DNA from: Cladorhizidae sp. MBARI D1340-BT2 | Taxonomy: Eukaryota > Porifera > Demospongiae > Poecilosclerida > Cladorhizidae | Reading direction: 5' to 3' | Assembly (NCBI GenBank): GCA_028752905.1 | Contig: JAQNBH010000010.1 | Location: 28,706,970-28,770,969 of the forward strand | Length of the DNA stretch: 64,000 bases | Shown: one piece after another, positions 21,540-32,897 of the stretch | How positions within the stretch are numbered: the stretch's first letter is position 1 | Layout of the letters: each line of letters begins with the position of its first letter | The notes under the pieces: generated by a model | What the model was told of the DNA's origin: nothing | Seen by the model: only the letters and a program-made list of their open reading frames with translations | The model's database searches: none | Translations under genes and position numbers: made by a program

Positions 21540-22050
21540 TTCTTAAACCTCCAACCCGACCATGCAGTAGTAAAACTTGACATTAAAAATGCTTTCAATT
21601 CCATGTGAAAATACAAGATGTTGGAAGCTGTCTATACCATAGCACCTGTAATCTACCCTTTTATTCATTCTGTACATGCTTCACCACCTTGTTCTGGGGT
21701 GACAAGTCCTTGCAATCAGCAGAAGTGGTGCAGCAGGGAGATCTATTGGTCCTCTCCTTTTTTGTTTTTCACTCCATCATAACTGCACTCAGTTGTCATC
21801 AGAGTTGTGTGTAATGTTTATAGATGACACCACGTTTCTAGATGACACCACTCTGGGTGGCTCAATGGAAGATATAATTCATAATCTAGAGCTAAATTAA
21901 TAAACAAACTGAAAAGTTTTGGTTAATTTTGAACAAGACAAGTCCGAGATCATTTGGTATGATGCAGTTTTGAGAGGAACCATCTTATGCCCTTTCCCAG
22001 GAGCTCATGTGGTTGATCTCTCCGATACCTGTCTCCTAAGTTCTCCACTG
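21540..22050 (+). pseudogene. LINE reverse transcriptase, middle part
   Basis: The + strand reads LQPDHAVVKLDIKNAFNS (about 21,555-21,605), AEVVQQGD (about 21,725), FIDDTTFLDDTTLGGSMEDI (about 21,818-21,880, the catalytic Asp pair region) and NKSEIIW, ending in LSSPL at the hAT insertion. Frame shifts are frequent. This is the catalytic palm of a non-LTR retrotransposon. Roughly 50 residues around the inversion joint are missing. Confidence 0.75.
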
Positions 22051-23810
22051 CAGGGGGGTAGGAACTAGTCCGGCAGACCCGGCAGCTGCCGGACCAAAGT
22101 TTCAATACCAACCTCCATTTATCAAGCAACTTTCTAATCTTTACTGGGAGCACTCTCAGACTCTTCTCCAGCCAGCTCTCTTCAGTTGTCTTATTTCAAA
22201 ATTCAAATGAAGCCCACCAAACCACGCCGCTAAATTTTTGCGCGTGTTATTTTAGTGTTATAGTGAGCGACTGGAATTCCAGGCTCTACAAGTTTCCAAA
22301 ACGGAAATTTGGAAAAGGCAAAGATGAGAGGTATATATCTATTTAAAACTAAGCTAAGCATTATAGCTAGCTATACAGTTTTATCTTTACTGCATCACAG
22401 CTATAATATAGCTATAGTAGCTATCTTACTAATAAGACGTCTCTATCATAGCTACATGCCAACCATCCATGGTAGGACAGTCCAGTCTGAGATTTTTTGC
22501 ATTTTTCACAATTTAGACTATGAATCCAGGACTATAAGCTGATTCAGCACTGCCAATCATGGCATCTAGTGATGCCAGCCACCTTGTTCATGTGGTCACT
22601 GACACTGTATTATGTTACTGTAACAACCACCAGCAATAAAGGCAAATAGAGTTTGCATTATCAGGACAATGTATTTATGATCCATTTCAAAGTAAATAAC
22701 TAGTTTTAACTTATTTTAACCGAGCTGTACACTAGAGATGTTTACACAAGGCCTTAATCCAATCATCCAACTTGGTTTAGTCTTATTCGTCTTATCCGAG
22801 TTACATATTAATACAACAATTAAAAACACCAGATAATAATAGCTAACCTATAAAAATAAGTGGAGTACAATCCTTTAGAGATCTTGAATAAATAGCTACA
22901 GTGCAAGATGAATGAAAGTGCATAGGAAAGAACCACTAATGTAGATAATGGCCAGGGAATGGAACAAAACCACTGTCAGTTGTCCGGGTATTAGACCAAG
23001 CCAGGTTGGCATGGATGCCAAGAGTCCCGAAATGATCCATTTTTATAAAGTTTTTCGGAATCAAAAAGCTCCAAAGCATTTGAATGGAACAGGAGAATAT
23101 CATCAGTACACTGCAGTTGAAGATTATTATCGTTGCTTTTACTTTGAAGCTATAGACTTGGCCATATCAGCAATTCAAGATTGCTTTGATCAGCCAGAAT
23201 ATGCTGTTTACCAAAATCTTGAAGAATTGCCTGTAATAAAAAGGATTGTACCGCTGAGTTAAGTGAAGTTGTTTCCTTTTATGGAGATGAATTCAATAAG
23301 AGTGAGTTTTCGACTCAACTTCAAGCTTTTAGTTCAAGTTTTAGCTCACGTGAGTCAGAAGGAACTGTAACACTGAAAGATATCTTGACTTTTCTTCGCA
23401 ATCTTTCTGATGGTCAACGTGCATTTTTTAAGCAGGTATGCTGGGTTGTCCATCTAATCCTTGTCATGCATGCTATGAATGCTGCAAGTGAAAGATGTTT
23501 TACCTGCATGAAAAGAATAAAAATATACTTACGAAGTACTATGAATCAGGATAGACTTAATCATCTAATGATACTAAACATTTACAAAGAAGCTTTGGAT
23601 CGCCTTGATCTAGTCACAATTGCAAATGAATTTGTGAGGAACAAAGAGCACCGACTCCGAATGTTCGGGAACTTGTGAACTTATTTCAAACTAGGTTTAT
23701 TCCAGGTATATATCAATTACAATGATATTTCTTTTCAATAAGGTGCGTGTATCCCCCTCCCCCACACACACTTTCGCCTGACCAATCCCAAAATGCTTCC
23801 TACCCCTCTG
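22051..23810 (+). mobile_element. hAT element inserted in the LINE
   Basis: The left end CAGGGGGGTAGGAA and right end TTCCTACCCCTCTG form a 14-bp inverted repeat with one mismatch. Both flanks carry CACTG (22,046-22,050 and 23,811-23,815), a 5-bp duplication rather than 8 bp. LINE sequence resumes on the right. The interior encodes a hAT transposase remnant. Confidence 0.82.
22930..23678 (+). pseudogene. hAT transposase remnant with C-terminal dimerisation domain
   Basis: Two open frames, 22,948-23,262 and 23,385-23,678, belong together. The first has YYRCFYFEAIDLAISAIQDC and a FDQPEYAVYQNLEEL helix. The second has FFKQVCWVVHLILVMHAMN then AASERCFTCMKRIKIYLRST, MNQDRLNHLMILNIYKEALD and FVRNKEHRLRMFG. 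The SERxF-K-yLRStm-RLnhLm pattern is the hAT dimerisation domain of the ZMYM/ZNF862-like group. The N-terminal zinc finger and first catalytic block are absent, and frames change near 23,250. Confidence 0.83.
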
Positions 23811-24330
23811 CACTGCATAGTGTGGACTCTGACTCAACTGTTCTTAGGGACAAAATCAAATGTTCAGATTCATTTCTGGTCAGTATGCCTTAATCCTGCT
23901 GCGATAATGCGGCTCAAGTGCAGCTTTTGGCTATTTCAAGCATGTATAAATACCCTCCCTATCTCGTCCCTTGGATTGAGGATGGATGACGATATTAGCG
24001 TTGCTGTGGGTCTTTGATTGGGCTCCACTTTGTGTCACACCCATAATGCCAGTACATGTACTGTGAAGCAGACGTGGATTGCCTTGCTATGCATGGTCTT
24101 AGCTGCAAGAGAACCAAAGGATATTTCTACCATCATTTCACCATGAATGACATCCTCTTCTGGGCATTGTAATCTGCAGGTGCCCCTTCCAGGATGTAAC
24201 AATTGGGTCCCTTGTAGTTCTGATGGGAAAAGGCCTGATGGGGTAATCATGGTGCCATGGAAGCAACTGGTTTGTGATATAATCTGTCCAGATAGTCATA
24301 TCAAGGTACAGCAGTTAGTAGTGCTGGAAC
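23811..24330 (+). pseudogene. LINE 3' coding remnant
   Basis: Downstream of the hAT, the + frame contains SLGLRMDDDISVAVGL (about 23,970-24,017), followed by a region that shifts frame, then SSDGKRPDGVIMVPWKQLVC and DIICPDSHIK (24,215-24,300). These match the C-terminal end of the LINE family in the middle part. The final block resembles a restriction-endonuclease-like tail (RPDG, then a PW and CPD), but the full catalytic set is not clear. Confidence 0.65.
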
Positions 24331-24835
24331 TGTTGCTGCTATGGCTGAGGATAAAAAAGTGGCAGCCTAGATCATTGCCATTCCATTTTGTTTATATTCC
24401 TTTATTAGTAGTAAATATGCAGGAAAATTATTTTATAAAATGTGAAGTTTATCTTGTAATATATAGGTTTAATTCATCCTTTTTAAAAATATATAACATT
24501 TAAGAGACTAATTTTTTCCCGGTTGCACTGAAACACCAAAAATAGGTAAAACTTTATCAACAAAACAGAGTGTGGATGCAATATTAAACCTAGCTGCTAA
24601 TCTCATTCAGCAGATGATTTTAGTTCTTGGTAAAGATTCCCTAGAGTAAAAGGAAAAGATCATACAATCTATCTGGTTCAAAGTGTTTATTATTAGCAGC
24701 TACAAATGCCTACAGCTGCATTTGTCTACTAACAGAGAAGTGAGTGGTTTTATAGAGATCTTCTAAGAAAAGGGAAAGTAATAACAGCCATAGAGCTATT
24801 GTCAACAATAGTTATTTTGAAGTATAAAAAACATA
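24331..24835 (+). repeat. Duplicated unit, copy B (right part)
   Basis: Matches copy C at about 27,535-27,965, including CCTTTATTAGTAGTA, ATATTAAACCTAGCTGCTA and AGCTGCATTTGTCTACTAAC. Confidence 0.88.
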
Positions 24836-27800
24836 TCATTTAAATGTGCTTGAGTACCACAACAAAGTTCAGCAGTAGTTTAGTTGTTTTTCCCACTCAA
24901 TAATACCAGCTATTTAGAAACAACAAGCCAATCAAAAAACCAAAAACAGACAACTATATGGATGGCCAGTCATAATAGAATTAAAACAAGATCAACATCA
25001 ATTCCACAATTTTTTGCACTTCATATTGACAGGTCAATTCAATATTATATATTTTATGTTAATGCATACATGTATGCACACCCTTACAGATGCATACAGA
25101 TCCACATATAATATGCATACACACACACACACACACAGACTCATCACCAAGAGGCACTTACTGAGTACTTAAATATAATCTAGTATTTTAAAATTTTGTT
25201 AACCTGTGTGACTTGATGACTGCTAATGTAGCAGTTCATTTTAGTGTGTGTGTTTTAATTCCATCTCTGTTGCATTTCCTAGTTAGTTATAATATGCCAT
25301 GCACTTCACATAGTGATAAAGTAATTGGAGCCAATTTATCCATACAGCAGCAGAACTAGGAAAGGGATAGATCATAATGCCTACTTTACTTGCAAAGTCT
25401 GTTCATTTGAGGAGAGCTGATGGAAATTTAAATATTTATTAAATTATATTATAGGGTAAATATTTTAATAGGTGTACTCTTGGAGGGGAATAAAACAAAG
25501 ACATTCTCTACATAAGAACATAATCTGCAATCAATCGTATTTGAGAATGAATCGATCAATCTCCTTAAAGTTTGTCACCTTTTCCAATTTGCCATGTTTT
25601 CCAATTCCAGTGACAAAACTGTGGTGTTCAGTTAGTTCAATGATAACCCCTACTGTAAATGTCTAGCATCATAATATCTTTATTTCAAATGTGTTCGCTT
25701 TCCCTCACAATATTTGATCCAACTTATATCTCCATATCTTAATGCAGAAGGCTATCCTCATCAACACCACATGATTACACCACATTAGATGATTAACTCG
25801 TGATTATAATTATGACATAACACTAATCAACACCATAAGTTTCAAATGTTGCTATCAACTGCAGAATTAATTGACTTCCCATTGAGGTAGCTGGAATTGG
25901 AATGCTATAAGACCTTAGTTCTCAGTGCCAAAATGGAAATGATATATAGAGCTTTACAAATTAGATTGTGAATAATAATGCAAGTGGTTATTATGCAGCT
26001 CTAATATTATATGAAAATGAACTACACAGAATGCTCTGAGAATTAACGGGGTGGCTCATGAAAATTTCCAGCCAAAAATACAGCACTAACTTTAACATAT
26101 TTTCGCCTTCATGTTGAGCAGAGTTAGAACTATTTGACACCTGCTTGCAGGAGTATTCTTTAACCTTGGGTATCATTTACTACCTTCACCTGCAATATAG
26201 TTTATTTATTGGGATCCAGATTTGATATTCTTGTTTTCAAATCACCAACAATAGCCAGTTATCCTTATACCAGACCATTTCAGTAGGTGAAGTTAAAAAT
26301 AAAAGTGAGAGGAAAGAGTTTAGTTAGTGGAGGCAGTATTTGATGTTAGTTTTACTGCTTAGAAAGGGTAATCTTACATATACTCACCCTAACTCTTTGT
26401 GCATCCCCTCCTCCTTCCCGCCATGATGGAATTTTATATTATTTCTAGTATTCTAGATTTATTTCAGCTTTAGAACTATTTGATTGTCATTATAATGTAA
26501 TTACAGATTAATCGTTTACTTATCTCCAGCTGAAACAGATGCACCCACTGCGGAAGAAACCACTGGGACAATTGCTACCACTAAGATGACCATACCTATG
26601 ATGGAGGAGACTACATCCACATCAGAAGGCGATGGTATGTCATATGGTACACAACATATGCATGCATAAATTGACATCATTGCAATATTACATTCTGATT
26701 GACTAGAGCTGAGGGTTTAATTACACTATTTTTATTTAAAAACAAAGAAGAAATGATCAAATTTAAGAAGGCACACCCGAAATATATAGCTTCTTTATAA
26801 TAATAGCAAGTATTAGGTTGTTGCTCCAGGTACTCTATATATTTGCAAATTCTCCTTTTTTTTGACATTTCATTCCATTTCTCCTTTTTTTGACATTTCA
26901 TCCATTTTTTAAAAATTGGCGAGTTAAGCTAGCCCTCATAGGGAGTGGGATAGAAAACTGGTATTGCCATGCATGTCTATATATTAACTGGATGTTTATC
27001 CTTTTAAATAAAAAAGAATGGTCCATCCACCATGGGTGTCATAAATCAAGAATGGTGGTCATAGTATATGAATGAACAAGAGAACACATAGCAGCAGATT
27101 AGAAGCTAAACTTGCTAAGCTGCACTGTGTAGAAGTGAGAACAGGATTAACAGTTTATAGCTGACATGAACTCTTACAAGTTATGGAATAAGCCATCCTG
27201 CAAACCAAGAGCTAATAAAACTCCAGCTAGTCCTCAAAACCTCCTCCTAATATAAAATTACTGCACTAGCAGGTAAAAATAAGCTGCATGGCTGACAGGA
27301 AAAGATAATGTAATAATTAGTCGGTTTTTCAACATGCTCTAGCTTTTTCATGCCATTCAATACCAAACATAGATAACTTATACATTTTATATTTTTGGTA
27401 CTCTCCCTATATTAGTTTGACCCCTATTTATATTTGCGATGCAAAAAAAACCCACTAAACAAGACATATACTTGATCACTTTTAGCAAGCCTAAACATTA
27501 TTTTGCCAATGTTCACAAAAATAACTTTCATCTTGTTTAGATCCCTTTATTAGTAGTAGTAAATATGGAGCCAAATTGTTTTATAAAATGTGAATTTAAT
27601 CTATAAGAGTTTGTATTATTCTTCCTTTTTACAAATAATTATATCAATTCCTTTTAATATCAGTACCAGAAGATTCCAAATTATCCAATGGATTTAAGAG
27701 ACTGGTGCATTTCTGGAATAAGTAAAACATGCAAAAATAGGTAAACGTTTATCAACAGAGTGTGTTGCAATATTAAACCTAGCTGCTAGTCTGATTCAGC

Positions 27801-27967
27801 ACACGCTTTATTTCCTTAGATTCCCAAGAGTAAAAGGAAAAGATCATGGTGTTTATTAATTGCAGCTATAATTGCATACAGCTGCATTTGTCTACTAACA
27901 AAGAAGTGAGTGGTTGTATACAGAAACCTGCTCTTCTAAGAAAAAGAAACATAATAACAGCCTACTA
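24836..27967 (+). repeat. Duplicated unit, copy C
   Basis: The most complete unit, about 3.1 kb and free of transposons. It contains a CA microsatellite near 25,108-25,135, a stalk exon at 26,530-26,634 and the same downstream intron as copy B. Confidence 0.88.
26530..26634 (+). CDS. Thr-rich mucin-like stalk exon, copy C
   Basis: A 105-bp phase 1-1 exon between TTATCTCCAG and GTATGTCATA, fully open. It encodes ETDAPTAEETTGTIATTKMT then IPMMEETTSTSEGD. Joining to a preceding or following unit exon restores Ala (G plus CT), and joining to 30,569 restores Ala (G plus CA). Confidence 0.65.
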
Positions 27968-28990
27968 TTAGATAGAAAACTGGTATTGCCATGCATGGCC
28001 TATCTCTCTCTATATAATTTATTACTGGATGTTTATCCCTTTAATTGAAAAAAAATAATGGTCCATCCACCCTAAATAATGCTGGCTGTCATAAATCAAG
28101 AATGGTCATCAAAGTGAAGAGAATGAACAAGTTAACACATGGCAGCAGATTAGAAGCTAAACTTGCCAAGCTGCACTGCATAGATGTGAAAAGAGGATTA
28201 ACATTTAATAGCTGACTTGAACTCTTACAAGTTATCGGAATAAGCCATCCTGCAAACCCAGAGCTAATAAACTCCAGCTAGTCCTCAAAATATCCTCTGC
28301 CATAGTTGTCCCATATAAAATTGCTGCACTGGTAGTTGAGAACTGGCTGCATGGCTGACAGAGAATGGTGATGGACATAATTAATTGGTTCATTAGCTTT
28401 TTTAATTTTGTTTGCTTGTCATTCAATACTCAGGATAGATTTTTATATTTTTTGTACACTATCTATATTCGTTTGAATTCTATTTAAATTTGCAGATATG
28501 AAAAACACGTACTAAATAAATCCTTTATTAATGTTGAACATTCATCAAAATTGTTTTAAAAAAGTTGAAGTTAACTCTAGGATATATGTATATATATTCT
28601 ATCTTCCCATTTATAACCTCAGCAAATAATCCATTCTTGTAGTGTCAGTAGCAGCAAATTCCAAATTATCCAATAGATTTAATAGACTAGCATGTTTCTG
28701 GATTCAGTAAAATAGGTAAAACTTTGTAGACAAACAGAGTAGGGTATGCAGTATTAAACCTAGCTGCTGACAGATTCAGTATGCTTGCCGATGATAACAC
28801 AGGGAAAGTTGATACCACTATGATGACCACATCTGTGGTGGAGGCAACTACATCCACATTAGATGGAGATGGTACCTCAAATGGTATATAGCTAGATAGT
28901 AACAGTAAATTCTGTCTGTTAGAGATAAATGAGTAGTTGCACATTATGATAGGTTTATTAAAATAAATAAAAATAAAAGTATTGTCAAGA
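27968..28990 (+). repeat. Duplicated unit, partial copy D
   Basis: Begins with AGAAAACTGGTATTGCCATG, the word found at about 26,950 in copy C, and repeats the post-exon intron to about 28,430. It then jumps to the region around a diverged exon. Confidence 0.75.
28752..28871 (+). CDS. Possible diverged stalk exon, copy D
   Basis: An open, phase 1-1 stretch of 120 nt between GGTATGCAG and GTACCTCAAA. Its last part (DTTMMTTSVVEATTSTLDGD) clearly matches the other stalk exons. The 5' half differs and derives from sequence that is intronic in copies B and C, where the acceptor AG is absent. If used, this exon gained a new acceptor and a longer N-terminal part. No transcript evidence is available. 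Confidence 0.45.
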
Positions 28991-30568
28991 AACAAATAAA
29001 CAATTTTATCAAGCAGAATAATTATATATAATATTTATTATAATTATATAAATCTTATGCATCTTTTTAAATAATCAACATCAAATATGATACAGACTTT
29101 AATAAGAAGTATAATATTGGTGTTCACTATCTAAGTAGGTAAATCTGTCTTATCAATATTGGTAAATTCTTGTGTAATTTTTTTTTTTTTACATTTCACT
29201 TTTAATTTTGTTTGTCTTGTATTGGGTATGCTGTAGCAATTGCTATATTTGGTTGATAGCAAATTGTAAATACCAAAATCACTCACAAAACAAGATTTAT
29301 ATTCTAACTTTGGCAGTGTCTTTTTATGCTGAATTTGAACACCCTTAGCCCACAAAAACAACTTCCATCCTATTTGAGTCCTTTATTAAACCTGCCAAAA
29401 ATGTGGTGTTCTTCTCTAATACCTTGTATTAATATATATATATCATTACATATTCAATGTTATGATCTGGAAGATTCATTTATTATAAAATCAGTAGCAA
29501 TATTTTCAAATTGTTCAATGCACTTCAGTCAACTAGCATTTTTCTCGATTCGGTACAATACAGGAAGATTTCTCAATAAAATAGAGACTTGTGTTTGCAA
29601 TATAAGAGCTGAACTGACTTAGCATGCTATCACTGCTTTGGAATAATCCTCTACCATAAAAAACATCAATAATCTAGTTCAAGGTGTGGATTAATTAGAT
29701 TTCACTACTTTTACATACGCTCTAAGTTTCGACTGCTGTCATCAATTAAGAATAAGTAATTCCATTGACATATCTGATGGATTTGCATAACTTTACTGTA
29801 GTCATTAATCCATAATTCTCAGTGTGCTTACTGAGAAAGCTATTAGTTATATATAGAGTTTTAAAATTTGTTACAATGAACTAAACATTATTCTTGGGAA
29901 ATGAATCAAAGGGATGGCTGGTGAAGATTTCCAGCCAAGAAGCCTAGCATTGGTGGCTATAAGATAAACACTCAACTTAATCAACTAGGTTAAGTTCAGT
30001 TTCTCTGCTACTAAATGTAATGAACCACCATCCATACTTTGCAATTCAGTTATTTCCTTGCCTGTTCTACTCTCCTGAAAGAGTCTTCTTTTCCTTGATA
30101 TCCCAATACTCTCTTTTGGATACGATTAATTAAGAATTCAACAAGCACACAAGAACTTGCTCATTAAGTCACATAACAGTCTTCCATGAGGTCAGTGTGT
30201 GCCCTGTATTATATTTTAGCCAATAACCTTACTTGTCACATTAACATCACATATACATAACTAAAACCTACTTAACACATAGTACTTCATGTTCCTACTC
30301 TAGGCTACCTCAGTATAATTATAGGCTTAGTCAGGAGGTGCTTTGGTATTGGAGGAGTGCTTCTTGACAAAGTCGTGTATATACTGTGCTCATTTGAGTA
30401 CAGTCTTGTTTCCTTTCTATTTCAACAAATCCATCCATTTTTAATTAAACATTAAATTTTTTGTTCTTCTTTTGAATATGTATTAATTTTTTAAATTTAT
30501 TATTATTGTTTGATATGGAGTATGGTATTACAGAGTATTATTTTTAATTGAATTTTTCTGTTGTGCAG
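28991..30568. repeat. Intron with fragments of a fifth unit copy
   Basis: Scattered matches to the units at 29,320-29,620 (CACAAAAACAACTTCCATC, TCCTTTATTAAACC) and 29,875-29,960 (GGATGGCTGGTGAAGATTTC). No exon was found. The remainder to 30,568 is AT-rich intron. Confidence 0.55.
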
Positions 30569-32859
30569 CATTTGTATCAAGTTTATTAAATGGTGGAGTT
30601 TCCGAGGAGTCTCTGCAGGTCTTGCTACAGATGTATGGAGAGCCTCTACCTCAAGAAATTAGTGAAGTAAGTAAGGGAAATATACTTTAGGTTGGTGTAC
30701 ACTTTCAACAGTCTAATAAGGTTAGCCTAAATCGCTTGCTGAATCCACTGTCAAGTTGTCCAATTCTTGAAAATTTCCAAATTGGTGAAAGTATATTAAG
30801 GATTAAAGATAAAATATCTAATATTGCCACCATTGATGCTATTCATTAAAAAAAGGGGCCCTATCCATCAGAAACACATACATTATATCCCATCCTATAT
30901 CTCATTAATGTTTAAATCATGTGATCATTGACATATTCAAGATAAACCTTTAAGTATAAATATCTAAGAGTTATTATGACACAAATACTTCAACCTGCCT
31001 CAACCCAATATGGTGTTGGTCTAGTTTATATCCATCACTCACAATAGACCAGAGCAACAGAACTTGCTCCTTAACCCACTCACTGTCACAAGCGTATATA
31101 TACGCAAAAAGTTGTTTATCAAATTTAAAAAACAATAAAAAATCGATCGTACCGTTCACAGACACCTTCTTCCCCTACGATCGTACCGAATATAAAGGCA
31201 ATAGACGTTCGGTAACTAGGGTAGTAATATTGAAAAGTCGGACCCATTCAGAATTTCTAATCGTGTAGAAGATGGCCGTTCCACTGTCCTTGGATAAAGT
31301 TATTTCTCAGGTTTAGGGCGACGATTTTGGACTTTCTGAGGATGAAAGCAGTGATCAAGAAGGCGATGGCATCTCATCCTACCTTGGCCAGAGCCGTGTT
31401 GACCGTGAAGCTCTGCTATGGCTTGGCAGAATAGTTGCTGATGACCTACCTTCAAGGAAGCTTAGCGCTTTCACTCGAGGTGACGATCTAGATGGAGATG
31501 AGAATACCAGCGATGAAGAAGGTATTTACAGTCAGTTTAGCTACAGTTTAGCTATGGCTAGTTTTGTTGTTAGCAAAGCAGAGCATGGAGCTACAATGCT
31601 CTTTAGTTTCCTTGTTGCGCGGTAAAATTATTTGAGGCCAATTTCTTTTATCCCCTTCAGGTTTGAAGCATGAAGCTATGGATTGGGCAGCTGACAGAGC
31701 TTCATCAACTCTGACACAATCTATTGTTGCTAGCCCTCCTATTGCTGTGACGGCTGCTTCATCATCTTCTCCATTGTTCCTACCAGTATCTGCAACTGTA
31801 TTGTGTAACCTCTGCATCAGGTTCTATGACTTATGTGACGTCTGTAGTCACACTCCTATACTATTTCCATCATCATCATCGTCTGTTCCATCGTAATGCC
31901 CTCCTTTATTTTTAACCTCGCACTCTGTGTCCTCTTCTAGTGAAGTATGCACTCCTTCACGACCAGTTGTTCAGTTTAGTCATAGCACTAGGAGTGTTCG
32001 TCATGCTCGAGTTTGTCAGAGTAGTGGTAGTGAAATAGCTTCTAGTGCTTCAAGTTCTGCTCTGCCTTTAGCTAGTCCTCTCTGTCTTTCTGGAACTTCA
32101 CCTACCAGCATTTCTTTAGCTCAGTCTCTTGCTTCTTCTACTGTTTCCTCAGCTAGTACCTTTGATAGTCCCTCCTCTAATTCTCCAGAAGAGGGTGTTT
32201 GCGTATATGGTTGAGGCATGCATTCTGGCTCATGTCCGCAGAGCAGATCACCTTGCCAGTGGTTACAGGAAGAGAGATTTTTTTACCTTCCGGTTGCTAA
32301 GGAACTAGTGGTATGCTTCTGCTCACGTCAGCGTGCTGGCTGCCCTCGCTCAGTTCATAACGAGCATCTAGACCGGCTGAACACCACGCTTCAAGGGCAT
32401 TGGTCAGCACTAACTGAAAAACAGCCGAGGTGTGTTGTCTGTGTAGCAGTTGGAAACATGTCAGGAATCTCAAACCGCCATGAGACCACTTATTTGCCGT
32501 CACTGCAAAGTACCACTGTGTGTCATAAAGAGGGACTGTTTTTTTCAAGTACCACTCCATGGTAGACTTCACCAAGTAGTTTCCTAGTTTTTGCTTTAAA
32601 TTTTACTTTCTATGGTATTTCCATTTTTCTCTCTGTTCTATGTGTGTGCTAGATGGCTGTTGTTTTGTATATGCATGTTTTTTGTTGCTATTTTTGTCCA
32701 GTTATGCGAAGTTATGGGAAGATGAACAGGGAAGATGTAATAAATAATTGTTCATACAACACCAACTTGATAACAATATTTTCATCAGAAAATAAATATT
32801 AAAAAATTAAAAATATATATTATGCAAGTTATGTGAATACATTGAGTGTGTACAATGAG

Positions 32860-32897
<38 letters not shown>

